Positions 21,980-34,502 of a DNA stretch of 64,000 bases are shown here, piece by piece (positions within the stretch are counted from its first letter, which is position 1; every line of letters starts with the position of its first letter). The position numbers and the translations under genes are program-made. The DNA is from Xiphydria camelus (Eukaryota > Arthropoda > Insecta > Hymenoptera > Xiphydriidae). The notes under the pieces are model-generated. The model was not told where the DNA came from, searched no databases, and worked only from the letters and a program-made list of their open reading frames with translations. The stretch spans positions 25,212,278 to 25,276,277 of the forward strand of contig OY783194.1 in assembly GCA_963678675.1 (NCBI GenBank). Direction: 5' to 3'.

Positions 21980-22760
21980 GAACGTGTTAGTACCCTTCCG
22001 AAAACAATTATAAGATTCATTGTAGGATCTTGCAAGAGTGTTATAAGATCGTACTAGATCAATGAAAGAATCTTGTAAGGTCATACAAAGGTAATGCAAA
22101 AACCTGTCAGAATCATATAAGAGACTTGCATCAGCGGCGGTTGTTGTGAATTCGGTTATGCAAGATTCTTATAAGAGGCTTACGCGATAACTAGTAACAC
22201 CAACATGGTCCTTTCAATATCATACCGGATACATGTAAGAAAATGTTAATTATCCAAGATACTTGATAGGATCTTGTAAGATTTTCCTACAAAAAGCTAC
22301 ATATAATACCATACGAGGCTACTTACTCGCCAGGAAAGAAACTTCAATCACGATTACCTCATTATTTGTGAACTTTTGGCCTACATCGATATAAGACTTT
22401 GTTATAAATGAAAATGTAATCTTCAAAAAAGTATTACTTACATAAATGCGAACGAAAAGCTCATAGACACTGAAATAATAGTGATCGAAGTTTCTTTCCT
22501 GGCGAGTAAATTTAGCCTCATACGGTATTTTTATGTGACTTCCTGCAAGACACAATCACGTCATGTGTGACTCTTGTAGAAAATTTGCAAATTTAATACA
22601 GCCTGCGAGTCCTTGTAAGAATTGTTCATGAACAATCCTTTGTCTTTCTGTTTCAATTCTCTATAAGAATTTTCCTCGGATAATCATGCAAATTCCTGCA
22701 TACATTTTCTTGCGAGAATTTTCGGGAGGGTAGGGCATGTAAGAATCATAGATTGACCAT
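21980..22760. repeat. dispersed CTTGTAAGA / TCTTATAAG motif cluster in the upstream intron
   Basis: The motif 'ATCTTGTAAG' and variants ('TCTTGCAAGAG', 'TTCTTATAAGAGG', 'TCCTTGTAAGAATT') recur many times in both orientations across this stretch. An inverted-repeat element (22305-22529) sits inside it. Confidence 0.5.
22305..22529. repeat. short inverted-repeat element (MITE) with about 40-bp ends
   Basis: The left end reads AATACCATACGAGGCTAC then TTACTCGCCAGGAAAGAAAC. The right end is its reverse complement with few changes (GTTTCTTTCCTGGCGAGTAA, GCCTCATACGGTATT). A second copy lies at about 37735-37920. No coding capacity. Confidence 0.85.
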
Positions 22761-24091
22761 ATTTTCGCGACATTGCTGGCAAATATTTTTTACTATCCGA
22801 TATACGGGACATTATTTGCCGATGCGAGAAAATGCTGCTGGTATGTTACCGTGACGCAGAGGTGAACTCTCCTGTGAGCGAAATAACGTCGATTTATTCT
22901 ACATGAATATTTTACGCGCATCGCTGGTACCACCCGGGGACCTGCTCGGTCGTTCGTTCAAAGAGCGGTTCGTCCACCGCGACATTAGCATTTTCCTCTT
23001 ACGGCGCTTGTTTTCCGGGCATGGAGAAGGATACTAATTGCTTTCGAAGGGACCGAAGATAAACCGGCGAGGGTGTACCAGATCGTCGCATATACGAGGT
23101 GATACGCTTTATACTTCGCGTTAAATGGATTTAGCGGTGGTTGCCTTTCATCGAGCGCAGCTGAAACTGGCAACGCTACACCTATAGCAGGCAACCGCGA
23201 AACCAAATTACCGAAAAGCATGAAGCGTATCACCTTGCATTTAGAAGTCTGATGACAAATAAGCGATTTCCTTTAATTCCTACAAACGGTATCGACGGAT
23301 ATCCTCTAGGGAGCGCGCGCGGTGCGCTTTCGTACCAGAAGCGTACATGTTCTGACCACCCGACGGCAAGAGTGCCGTTGGTAGATACTGCAGGCGATGC
23401 CGGCGAGATTTTCCGGTGACTGAACAAACATAATAAAGGTGGCGTGTCAGATGGAGACGTACGCAGTAAAATACAGACGCGTTCCTGAAATAAACGTTCG
23501 AAACGCACATGGAGCAGACTGTCGATCGCAGCGCAATAAATTCTCGAAGATCGCTCGCGCCGAAGTTCGTTAACACTGGAACTACCGAACGGTCGCACGT
23601 TCTAAGACGGTCGATCTGGAGGGTGATTATCTCGTTATCTATGGATTTTTGGCTTATACTGCTATAGAACTTTTTTGTAGATCAAAGTATACTCTACAAA
23701 AAGTATTGTACCTATTTTGACAAAAACCTCATGGGTTGCGAGATAATCGAGGTTGAATGGCATTCTGAATAAAACTTCAATCAAATTGACTGGTTGCGAT
23801 ATGTCTAGTGTTAGTTACGAGGTGCGCATTGAATCAAGGATGTGCATTCTTACTGTTTCTCGTTCTTGCGTTGATAAATAGTAGCCTTGCTGATACAAAC
23901 CCTTACAATATTACATATGTGTGTAGGTACACAATGTTGATATTAAAATTTCGCACTCAGCAATATATTATAGCATCGATGTAACATATTTTATTACAAA
24001 TCGTTCAGTGCGAAATTTTAGCAAGAAACGTTATAGGTACTCATGTAATATCGCGGGAGGTTTGTCTCGATTGTGAAAGTGATTAAAGTCT
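22761..24091. other. intronic or intergenic sequence, nothing recognised
   Basis: Mixed composition with a GC-richer part at 22850-23600. Short frames on the minus strand (22985-23598) show no domain or conserved splice pattern. Confidence 0.3.
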
Positions 24092-24662
24092 CAGGTTTCA
24101 TAGCCCCTATTTATTTCATTTAAGAAGATAATAGGGTAAATTTGTGTAAAAAAAGAGAACAATTTTGATTAAAAGGGAGATGTACCAAAAATTAGAAACG
24201 TGCAATGGTTTCATAAAATAACAATTTTTAAGGTGTACAATGAAGCACTAATATTTATTAAGCGAACGAAAGATGTTTTTAAAACTTAAAAATTTATCTC
24301 ATGTGAAGTAACTTAAATCTGAGTATCACAATCTGATATAAGAAAATGGGAATCTAGTTTCTGATAAGAAACATTAATTTATTTGGGCTTTTATATAAGT
24401 ATTAAGCGAAATATTGTGATGCAGGTAGAAGAAGCAAGGATTATAGTACCATTTTTTAATGAAAGAAGAAATTAACAATTTTGACCCTTTCCGCGTGATC
24501 CGAAACGAGGGAAAGATAAAGTCAATTGAGAAGCTGAATAATAGGTGGTTTTAGAGGAAACCTTTTAAATTATACAGAAAAAAAAGGGGGAGTCGCGAAT
24601 TTTATGGTGAAAAAGGGCAAATTCAAAAAAATAGGTGAATAAATAACACACTGTGAAGCTTA
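24092..24662 (+). repeat. family B element, copy B4
   Basis: Left end CAGGTTTCATAGCC, right end CACACTGTGAAGCTTA. The interior 'ATTAAGCGAACGAAAGATGT' and 'CCGAAACGAGGGAAAGATAA' align with the family. Same strand as every other copy. Confidence 0.85.
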
Positions 24663-26125
24663 ACGAACGAATTTATCCGGCCACCCGACCTACCGCAATG
24701 TCTACCCAAACCAGAACCCCAAGAGCATCGCGCCCAAACACCACCAGATTCAAATCCAAGGAAATCCCCTAGAATGCACCTGCCGGTCCGCCCGGAATGC
24801 AGTTGCATCTACGCGACGCGCATGCGCCGCGGCGGCCAATCGACGAACAGGTTTTTTCGAGCGTCGTCCAAGACAATAGCGCGTCACGCCGCGCAAAGAG
24901 AACAATTCGAAGGCGGCTAAACTTTGTCTACCGACAATTCTCGCGGTGTTAAATGATAAATCGTGTACCGAAGCAATTCAGATTGTTCCTCCATCCCATC
25001 CTGTCGTTAAGCGCCGGATCCCGTCTGATATCGCTCGGCGAATGGCGAAGCGCAGTCAGCCCTACGTGCAAGTGTAGAGGTTATGTTCGCTACTAAAGAG
25101 AGAACGGCGTCGCGAGCATCCCTTTCTCCGGCCACGCTCGAGCGGAGTAAAATCGTCGCGCGTTTCGGCGCGAGTAAAGAGCGACGATGACACTCACATA
25201 CGATTTTCTCGCACCGCACGTGATACAGGGACGCGCGAATCACTTCTCGAGAAAATTCACGCGAGCGCGAACGCACTGACAGTCGACGCGGAGAGACTCT
25301 AAAGCACTAAAAATAAAGATAAGTGAAAGTGGGAGGGGGAGAGAGAGAGAGAGAGAGAGAAAGAAAGAGAGAGAAGGAAAGCAAATGAGATCTTCTGTTT
25401 ACAAGCGGGCACGTGTTCCACGACGCACGGTCGATCCCGTTCGAACTAAACGGAGCTGCTCTTTCGTCGATGCAAATATTGTAGGTGTAACTGCGACGCG
25501 CGTGCAGATTTTCAACCGATTCGCTCCTCTCCGACTACCTCTATCTCTCTCTCTTCCTTTCTCTCCCGACTTTTCAAGAGAGAGAGAGAGAGAGAGAGAG
25601 TGTTTCCCTTTTTCTCCCACCGGAGCGGGCGAAGCGCGAAGGATGCGTCCGGCGTTAATGAGAATGCAATTAAAGAGTCGAGCTGTAAAGCTTGTAACGG
25701 ACGCGTTTGTCGAGAAGAAAAACTGCAAAAAGATGCACCGAATTAGCGGAATTTAGCGGAATAACGGGAAAATGACGCCTGAGCACGTCCGTTGCAATTT
25801 AGTTTTTTCATTAATTATTTTTTATAGCAGATTCGGAAAATTCGAACAAAATTATTTATCCTGCATTTTTTTCATTTTCTATTTTTGGCCCTTAAGTTGG
25901 AAAACATTCAAAAATGCAGTACGTCATCGTCTTGTGAAATTATCTCTCTCGCACTCATTGCTTGACATAAGTGCATCTCGCTGGCTTTACGATGACGTCA
26001 TAATCTCGTAGATAGAGATGCATTTATAACTGCGAATAATTACTTTTTTTCGGAGATTTTATTTTTCCTGTGATTATTGAATATGTGTACTTAATACAAA
26101 TTGAATTTACGAATATCACGACTCT
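24663..26125. other. GC-rich patch with GA/CT microsatellites
   Basis: GC- and CpG-rich from about 24700 to 25750, with (GA)n at about 25336-25376 and 25578-25602. No gene recognised. It could hold a regulatory element of canoe; that is inference from composition only. Confidence 0.3.
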
Positions 26126-26600
26126 TATCCAGTCAGATGTTCAGAAATAGTAGATTTTAGTGACTCATATGAAGAAAATGACAAATCTTTCCTCATTTGA
26201 GCATTACGAAGGAATAAGAAAAAGCCGTCTAATAGTGTTTATAATAAATTCGGTAAAATTTTCAAGAAATAATATTGAAAGAAAATGATTGAGATTTGTA
26301 ATCAAAATAATTTATTTTCATAAATACACATCGAAATTGTGAGGTATGGAAAATAAACTTTTTTCATACCACTAGAAACACGCGTAATGATACCGATTTC
26401 TTATTACCTACATCATGACGATTTACAGAATCTAGGCACTGATAGCATAACCATCTCGACACTGAACATTCATACAAATTGTTGCAGCGCTTTAGCAACG
26501 ATATCGTGAAATTACTTGACGAATCAAGGGACGAAATCTAAAAAACAACTTCTAAAAATAAAAGTCTTTCTACTGACTTGATTGAAAAAATAACCAGTTA
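26126..26600 (+). repeat. family A hAT-like element, copy A2
   Basis: Aligns with A1 from 'TATCCAGTCAGATGTTC' through 'GAATCTAGGCACTGATAGCA' to 'CTGACTTGATTGAAAAAAT'. The terminal GGAGCCCTG is lost. Confidence 0.8.
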
Positions 26601-28318
26601 AATAGAAAGCTCTGAAATATGAATGTTTTTTATGCGACAACCGAATTGGCCCCTTTCAACGATGGAGTTCCCGTAACCCCGGAACATCCCCACGGACCCT
26701 CTCGATGTGTTTCAGCGCGATTCGATATCAAAACGACTTCCTGTTTACATCGAAGACCTGCTCCATGCTTCGCAAATAAACGAGTTTACCCCCCTCCACG
26801 TGCGCGCGCGTAATCCAAACGCTACATACGCATTGCATACGCGCGAGGGAGTACAAGTTTATCCCGTCCTTCTCAGAAACTTCGTTATAAAGCTTTCAAA
26901 ATGTGCAACGCGACCTACAATCTCGCCTCTACCAACCACCCCGTATACCCCTTACTACATCGCCTCGGGGCTTCTGGCTTCTCTTTGCGCCGTTCCTCGC
27001 CCCCGTCTACTTCTTCTCGTTATTTTTTTTTTTTTTCGACGACGCGGTCGACTCCGTCGAGGACTTCATTTCGGGGTACGATGCGGAAAATTATGCGTGA
27101 GAAACGAGAAGGAGGGATGATTTATTATCCGGCGATAATTAAAGGACGATAGAGCGAGAATGGCGACGAAGTTTTCGTTATCGCACGGCGTTTGCTGCAG
27201 TCATTCGCGCGATAAGCCGCCGCTGCTGCACGGGAGTCGGCGACAAAAATTCCAATTAAAATTCTGTCTCCATAGGAGATTGGCAGTTTGGCTCTGTATA
27301 ACTTTCTCTCTTTCTCTTTCACTCGACGGACGAGCACGACGAGATGAGGGAATAAAAAATGCAATTTCATCGCTTGGATACGCATGTAAAAAATACGGCT
27401 TCGCGCACTGCAGTTTCAATTTTAAGCAGAAGTCGTTTGTGCCTCGAAACCAAATTTTTACTACCAAAGCAGTCCCGTATATCGCTGTCGATCATCTCGT
27501 ATTTTTAAACGATGATTAACCCTTAGATGCATGCGTGAAAAATTTCACTCTTGTGCATAAGTCGAATCTTCCAGATCCGAATACAAATTATATCTATAAA
27601 TTATATTTTGGTTATAAAGTGCAATGTTTTTTTTAGTGAAGAAGATAATGTTAGATATTATTCATGCTTTTTCATATCCACGGTATCTAGTAAAATGTGA
27701 AAAAGAAATTCCTTGACTTTTCCAGGTTTTCCAGTCTAAAATAACCACAAAACGCACGACGACAAAACCGAAGGAAATATCATTACACGTGCGAGACAAT
27801 TTCTCGCAAACTTCCGACCCTCTCTCTCTCTATGTCTCCCCCTCTCTCCCTTTTGCCATAACCCAAGCCAAGTCTCGCGTGTGGAACCATCGATAATAAT
27901 CGTTCGACACGTTCAATCGTACTGTCAACCGTGAAATGCGAAAGGCACCCACTTTGAAGTCTGAACGATTTTGCTTCGCGCGATGGAGGAGGGGTAGGGG
28001 CAAGAACAAAAGGGCGCCTGATTCGACGGTCAAAGTTTTCGAACGGTCGTATTAGTTTACGTCCGACGAATGAAGAAGACGAACGGACCCCTCGCGCCGC
28101 GACAGATCGATTCTCCGGAGGGTCGTGGACTTTTCGCGGCGACTCGGATGATTTTTTACATCCCGGATAACACGCCTGTCCGAAAGGCGCCTGAAATACG
28201 TCTGCTCTGGGATTCCTCTTCGGGCGTACGAAAAGTCAACTTTGAGATAACTTTTCGGAACGGCCGGAAAGATTTCTATTTTTAGCAACCGAGAAGACGT
28301 CTTTTAGACGGCAATACT
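26601..28318. other. mixed stretch, no gene recognised; possible TTAA-type remnant near 27516
   Basis: GC-rich at 26650-27450 and 27950-28250. At 27516 'TTAACCCTTAGATGCATGCG' resembles the end of a TTAA-flanked element, but no partner end was found. The rest is unassigned. Confidence 0.3.
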
Positions 28319-28436
28319 GACGTATTCGACGAACTAAAAAACGTCTAAGTCGTCTTAAAGACGTCTTTCAATGATAAAAGTCGTCCGAAAGTGAGTCTTA
28401 AGACGTGCTAAAGACGACTTAAAGACGTCTTTTGGC
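28319..28436. repeat. cluster of GACGTCTT / AAGACGTC palindromic motifs
   Basis: At least seven near-identical motifs (ACGTCTAAGTCGTC, TTAAAGACGTCTTT, TTAAGACGTGC, AAAGACGACTTAAAGACGTC) pack into about 115 bp in both orientations. It directly abuts the inverted-repeat element that follows. Confidence 0.6.
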
Positions 28437-28708
28437 TTTGTGTTGTCAGAGTATGTACAACTTTGGAACCCAAGTAGTACAAGATGGCGATTTTCAAAAA
28501 GTTCATCTGAATATAACAGAATGTGTACCTAATATCTGTCCAGAACACAACTTATTTTTTGAATATCTCAAAGGTATCCGAAAAATAAGTTGCCTTTCGG
28601 GTAGACATTACTTACCTATACATTTTCTATATTATATTTAGATAACTTTTTGAAAATTGCCATCTTTTTCTACCTGGGTGGGATCTGAGCTCAGACAACA
28701 CAAGCCAG
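28434..28708. repeat. inverted-repeat element with TGTTGTC ends
   Basis: The left end reads TGGCTTTGTGTTGTCAGAG. The complement of the right end reads TGGCTTGTGTTGTCTGAG. Inner arms also pair: AAGATGGCGATTTTCAAAAA with TTTTTGAAAATTGCCATCTT. No coding capacity. Confidence 0.82.
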
Positions 28709-29818
28709 AAAGCTGGCTTTTACTCATCCGTGAGCAGTCTGATGTCTCACTTCTTGATAAATTAAATTTCGAGTTACCCGATATATAGTCATCTTTTGGA
28801 TAACACGAAATCTAAGTTAAAGTTCCTCACATTCCTGGTTTATTTATTTAAATTAAATAAGTCTTTGGTTCTATTATATATAACATTTAAGAGAAATTTG
28901 ATTCAAACAAATTATATCGTTGATTCAAATATATTATTTACTTGAATTATGTATATTTGGCTGGCTTACAATGTAAAGTAAACATTTATTTAAACCAAAT
29001 AAATAATATATCGTCCATACAAAGAAAGTAACATTTAATCCAAACCGAATTCGAATGCTAATCAGGAAAGAAGTAAATATTTCATTAATTTGAATAAATT
29101 GTATCTCATTGAGTTGAAGTATCTTTTACTTAACTGAAATAAATTTCACATTCATTTTTAATATACAGTTTCGTTAACTCACACAAGTAGCCTGTTTTAA
29201 TTAACTACATTGAATCAAATAAAAATCTAGTAGATTCATATTTAAATAAGCGCTATATATTGGCGCAAGTAGCATTTAGTTGTTTTAAACCATACATTTC
29301 TCTGGGTGTGAGGTCAGACGGTCGAAGCTTCGGCGAGGGTGAGTATCGCGCGCGACCTTTGAATTTCAGCAGCCGGTGCGTGACTCGTTGCCGAGTTTCC
29401 GCGCTCGCACCAAATATTTGTCCTCGCGAAGAAGTCGGGGAGCGTGTACTTCGCGGAATTCCTAATCGAGTTAATAATTCGAGATTTCGCGCACCGAAGC
29501 AACCGGAAAGTTCTACAAGGCAATTCGAGCTCGGCGTCCTGGGGTCTGACAAAGGAGCCGCGGGTCTTCTATGCACACACCGGAGTCCAACTTCCGCCTT
29601 GGCGGCTGCATCCATCGTTCACGCACTTACCTCCGTCCACGCGTTATACGTGGTGGAACCGGGAGGTAGCAATGGAAATATGACAATTGGTTACTTCAAA
29701 TTGTGTAGTTTTTATTTGTGGATTTTCCTCGCGCTGAGAAAAGTGGATCGTTGTGGGTAGTAGAGAGGGTACAAATATAGGCTGTGTGTGTGTGTGTGTG
29801 TGTGTGTGTTCTGCTAAT
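28709..29818. other. AT-rich then GC-richer sequence with a GT microsatellite
   Basis: 28740-29270 is very AT-rich without recognised repeats. 29300-29660 is GC-richer with overlapping short frames on both strands and no domain. A (GT)n tract lies at about 29782-29810. Confidence 0.3.
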
Positions 29819-30463
29819 GAGTACGTTTCCATCGGACACTAACAAGGAAAGTACTCGAGGTGTACCTCACCGATTTTCTTCATTCTGCGATATGTTGTAG
29901 TATGTCAAAAAACATTAGACACGTATTTTTTGTACGTGCTAATTCGGTCATTTAAGGGGTGAAAATCACCCCTAAACTTGACCCCCTAAAACCAATTTTC
30001 TACGATTTCTCAAAAACTACGTTGAATTTTTTAATGAAACAAATTGAATATTATTCCTTATCGAAAGACGAGATGACATGTGAAGTACTTTTACAGTAGA
30101 AAATCGTAGAAAATTGGTTTTAGGGGGTCAAGTTTAGGGGTGATTTTCACCCTTTAAATGATCGAATTAGCACGTACAAAAAAATACGTGTCTAATGTTT
30201 TTTGATATACTACAACATATCGCAGAATGAAGAAAATCGGTGAGGTACACCTCGAGTATTTTCCTTGTATAAGTACCTACCTACTGTATTTATAAATATC
30301 GACATTACTAAATGTACATTTAGAGTATTTTCATCCAATATTAATGCTGCCAAATGAAGTAATTAGAGATATACGTCCATTTCCACCGTGATATTTACAA
30401 ATACCAACATTTTAAAATACTAATATACTAAAGCAGCATTTAGTCGTCCGAGAGAAACGTAGT
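29819..30463 (+). repeat. family C element, copy C2, interrupted by a foldback
   Basis: The left end GAGTACGTTTCCATCGGACA and right-end complement GACTACGTTTCTCTCGGACG match copy C1 at 3769-3974, as does 'TATCGACATTACTAAATGTA'. Between them sits the foldback 29843-30267, absent from C1. Confidence 0.75.
29843..30267. repeat. foldback element, arms of about 175 bp
   Basis: The left arm starts CAAGGAAAGTACTCGAGGTG and carries 'TTAGGGGGTCAAGTTTAGGG' in complement. The right arm is its reverse complement and ends CGAGTATTTTCCTTG. The spacer is about 75 bp (30019-30091). No coding capacity. Confidence 0.9.
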
Positions 30464-31641
30464 CAATGTGGGCTACAGCAATATTTCTGTGACAAAGTGA
30501 TGCCATCTACTGGCACACGTAAGTAAATAAATTTCTGCTTCGACGTATGAAAATAAAATTGAAACTGTGCAGCTCTTGTTTGTAGATTTTTCTCACACTA
30601 AGAAAAGTTGATCGTTGTGTGGGTAGTATGTATCTACTGTCATCTATAATTGTACTACCTCGAGGGATATTGTAGGGCAACTATTGCGATTAGTATATGC
30701 ATTTCAATTGGTAGCATATCAGTATTCTAATTGAGATAAGAAAAAATCTGTATTGGTAGAATCTCGTATTCTTAAATATTTAGGAATAATAGGTTAAAAA
30801 GTCATGAAAGTCATAATGCAGCGATTTTTGCCGAAGTTGCAAAAATTATACTTGTCGATAGAAGAGTGTATCGCAAGGTATTAAAAATAATTATATCGCT
30901 ACGTTTAAAAATGAGGATTTTTAAAACAAGAACTCGTTACGTAGCAGGAGGATATAGATCCTTGTATCAGCGATCCAAAATTGAAGAATAATTTTATCAG
31001 TATCCATTTTTCTCAGTGCAGCTATCGATCGTCGTATGGAGTGAACTACGAGAAAAAGTCGAGCTGGACAATCCATCGAATCGCAATACGTCCACAGTAA
31101 CGCACGCATCGGTCGTATCGGAGTCGACGCGCGACACGCGAGCACGCGTGCACCGAGGAACGGGGTCACAGCGCTGCAACAAAACGTTGCACGCGATGAC
31201 CACGTCGAGCCGCGGGCTACGCACAGTATTTCTGCATTCGAGGATCCAGAATCAATCTGCGCCACGTTGAGATCCGATTCTAGGGATTCTTCCGCGTCGG
31301 AGATCGTGACGAAAGCGACGAATAAAGGAAACCAGCGGACGCATCACGAGGATGGCGGGCGACAATACGAAATCTCGAGAGAAATTTAAATAACTACGAA
31401 AATAGCTACAGGGAGAATACAGCGAGAGAGATCTGTAAGTAAAATTTCCCGGCTTAACGGGAGTTTATACAGCGAAATAAATATTTCGTACCGTTCCAGA
31501 GGGGGCATTGCGCTCGTTACGCCAACCATTGCGGTCCGTGTGCATACCTACTCCGAGATACGTTGAATAAAGGAAAAAAGGTTGAAGGGGCGAGAGGACG
31601 GATGGGACACCGCGGAGTACAGAACGAATACACTACCGGAG
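30464..31641. other. no gene recognised; GC-richer patch 31010-31400
   Basis: Overlapping short frames occur on both strands around 31000-31270 without domain content. The patch is CpG-rich compared with its flanks. Confidence 0.3.
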
Positions 31642-31645
31642 TTAA

Positions 31646-32221
31646 GAGGCCGACACACCCCGTCTGGAAATGTAAAGCTATATTTTCAATATGGTGCATA
31701 AGAACCTTTTGCATTTTCGCCACCACGCTTAAAAAACATAAATCTAGAGCCCTATAGAAAAAAAAATATAATAATAATAAATTTCTGATTTTGCCGATTG
31801 ATTACAACAAAAATTTTTTTTTTTTTTTTTCTATAGGGCCCTAGATTTATGTTTTTTAAGTGTGGTGGCGAAAATACGAAAGGTTCTTATGCACCATCTT
31901 GGAAATATTACTTTACAGCCGCGACAATTTTCGGGCATTTTTGTCGCAGCTGTAAAGTAATATTTCCAACATGGTGCATAAGAACCTTTCGTATTTTCGC
32001 CACCACACTTAAAAAACATAAATCTAGGGCCCTATAGAAAAAAAAAATAAATTTTGTTGTTGTAATCAATCGGCAAAATCAGAAATTTATTATTTATTTA
32101 TTTTTTTTCCTATAGGGCTCTAGATTTATGTTTTTTAAGTGTGGTGGCGAAAATGCAAAAGGTTCTTATGCACCATGTTGAAAATATAGCTTTACATTTC
32201 CAGACGGGGTGTGTCGGCCTC
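31646..32221. mobile_element. TTAA-flanked 576-bp hierarchical palindrome (element E1)
   Basis: Ends are GAGGCCGACACACCCCGTCT and its exact complement, flanked by TTAA at 31642-31645 and 32222-32225. The whole element is a palindrome centred near 31933, and each half is itself a palindrome. The unit with 'TTTTCGCCACCAC' and 'AACATAAATCTAG' therefore occurs four times in alternating orientation. TTAA target duplication is typical of piggyBac and a few other superfamilies. Non-coding; mirrored frames inside are artefacts of symmetry. Confidence 0.88.
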
Positions 32222-33548
32222 TTAACCCTTCACCATTCGCTAGAAACCTACGACCTTAGCTACTCGCACGGCGAGCGCTGAGCCGCCGTGCTAAACGGAG
32301 CACGCTGTTGCCACAGTGACGTTTAGTGATGCGCGCACGTAGTACGAATGTAAGTGCGTCGTGGCAACACTGTATCTCGAGCGTTTGTCGGAGAGCAACT
32401 CGCACTGGACGGCTATTCTGTAATTCCGGGGAGAGTGAGCGTACCTGGGAAGTGACCGTTCCACGGGTGAGACCTTCCCTCGCCCAGCTCATGCCCGACC
32501 GTTGAAACGTGTACCTAAACAGCTATTCTCTAAGTGAGGAGCGGGCGATGTTCACTGAAAAAGCAAGGAGAGTGAAGGAATCACTATTCTGTAACTGCGG
32601 AAGCGCTCCCATCGCACGAAAACGGGTGAACTTACTTCTACTGGTCAAGACCGTGAGAAGCAGCCTGCTCCCCGGGAGAACGGCGACTCTAGCCTACCTA
32701 CTTCTGCGCCAGCGTGCCGCAGTTTACAGTTTGTTAATTTGCGTGTTCCAACAAACGATACACAGTGGTCCGGCGATCTAAGCAAACGCGATCATGAGTA
32801 TATTAATGAGTTACATAACTGATTTGTGCGATGTAAATTTATGTCTTAGTTATAAAGATATACTGTTAAAATAAAAGACCAAAAATTAACCATATATTTA
32901 TTCTACTATGATAACGTAAATGGAACATAATAAAAAAATATATTAAACTGAAACATTCATTATTAAATGATATAAAATAATTCAAAAACATACTTATATA
33001 TAAGAACTTTTTCCAGAGGTGGTAATAGGAAAAGTAGTTGGAAAAAATAATTTAACAAAAAGCACATTTCCCTAATGCTTACAATAAAAGTCAAAAGCAG
33101 CTTAATAATTAAAAAAGATATAGGTATTATACTGGTACCTAGTATTATTCCAAAATATGCATCCTTGAAAACGTACACTTATAAAACGTACCTGAAACCA
33201 AGCAAATTGTTTTAAATAGAGAAAATTGATTTCGTAACAATAAGACTGCGAAACCGTAAAAATTCAATACATTAAAATAGGACAAGAATGGCATGTAAAA
33301 TGTTATATAATAATCAAGGGCATGCTTCAAACTATAACTTAAACCAAAAAATGTACGTATCTGAACTTAGCATCATAGTAAGCAGTTATGAATATTATGG
33401 ACTTTTGACCTATTTCAGAACCACTGTGCGATGGTCGGAATTCTGATTAACGATCCTTAGTAATTAGTATCACTGCGATATACAGGGTGTAACAGAGTAA
33501 GTGTTACAACGTGAAACTGTAGATTCCTTATGAAAGAAGAAAAATCTT

Positions 33549-34502
33549 TCTCGCCATCGATATATATGCAACACCTAGGAATAGTTGAAATAACCAGCTG
33601 TGGCATGTCCATAGCAGTACTTGAGGTACTTTGATCCATATTCTGGAGAAACACACGATCGCTCGTGCTGGAAACTCCTTTGACGCAGCTCAGCTACCGA
33701 CAGAAGCCCGATATTTTTTCTTCAATAAAATATATATAATTTGAAAGGTGACAGTACAAGCTATATTTTGATGCCAATATAGATATTAATTTATTTCAAT
33801 TATTTGCAAGTGAATCATAGTTCAACGGTACCTCACCGTGGTGTATGAATACTTTTTACCCCACTGTATTTTTCGAGTGGGCAAGGACGTCGTTGCTCGT
33901 CCCTGGCCATAAAAGGAGTTATGTTGCATCGAATGACGGTTCGATTCTTTGTACCTGGATAAGCCAGGTATTAAGTTAATCCGACCGGCCATCTATTAGA
34001 TTCGTCTTGTCTTCCCTTTACAAAGCTGATTTATTATTCTAAGTATAGCGGTATCTATTACAATAGGTATTGTGGGAAATGGCTTCTTCTGATGCGGTCG
34101 GTAATTACCCCTTCCCGAGCATGGTGCGGGACTGCGAGCGCACGTGCAGCCTAGATTCGCCGAAAAATACCCCGTTCCGTTTCGTAGATTCCGATCCGAG
34201 AGTAGCTATAGATTTGCGAGGTATTTCTGACTGTGATACTATTAAACGGTTCGAAGCATTGTGTCGAATTCCGTTTATCGCAAGACGGAACAGCGACCGA
34301 TAGCAGAGTTAAGAGAGAATAAACTAAATGCGCTTTGAATTAGACAGGATGGTTAATACTTGACGGTAGGTTATAAATTAACAGTTTCTCCGCTCATTAT
34401 TTCTCGTTAGAATAGCAGTCCTAAATTAGTATAGAATATTCGAATTTACCGCTATAAAATAAAGTAACCCTTGAAGGTTATACGGGCTTTGGTGAACGAG
34501 TT
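33549..34502. other. single-copy centre of element E2
   Basis: This part has no inverted partner. A 78-codon frame at 34070-34303 (plus) has no recognisable domain. It may be captured host sequence or decayed element interior. Confidence 0.35.

Noticed and set aside
25571..25605. GA/CT runs as functional elements
   Set aside because: Simple microsatellites; no pairing or conserved context visible.
29253..29760. Overlapping 120- and 166-codon frames on opposite strands
   Set aside because: GC-rich patch with few stops; no domain, no splice support.
31831..32037. Near-identical proteins on both strands (MFFKCGGENTKGSY...)
   Set aside because: They are mirror readings of the E1 palindrome, not genes.
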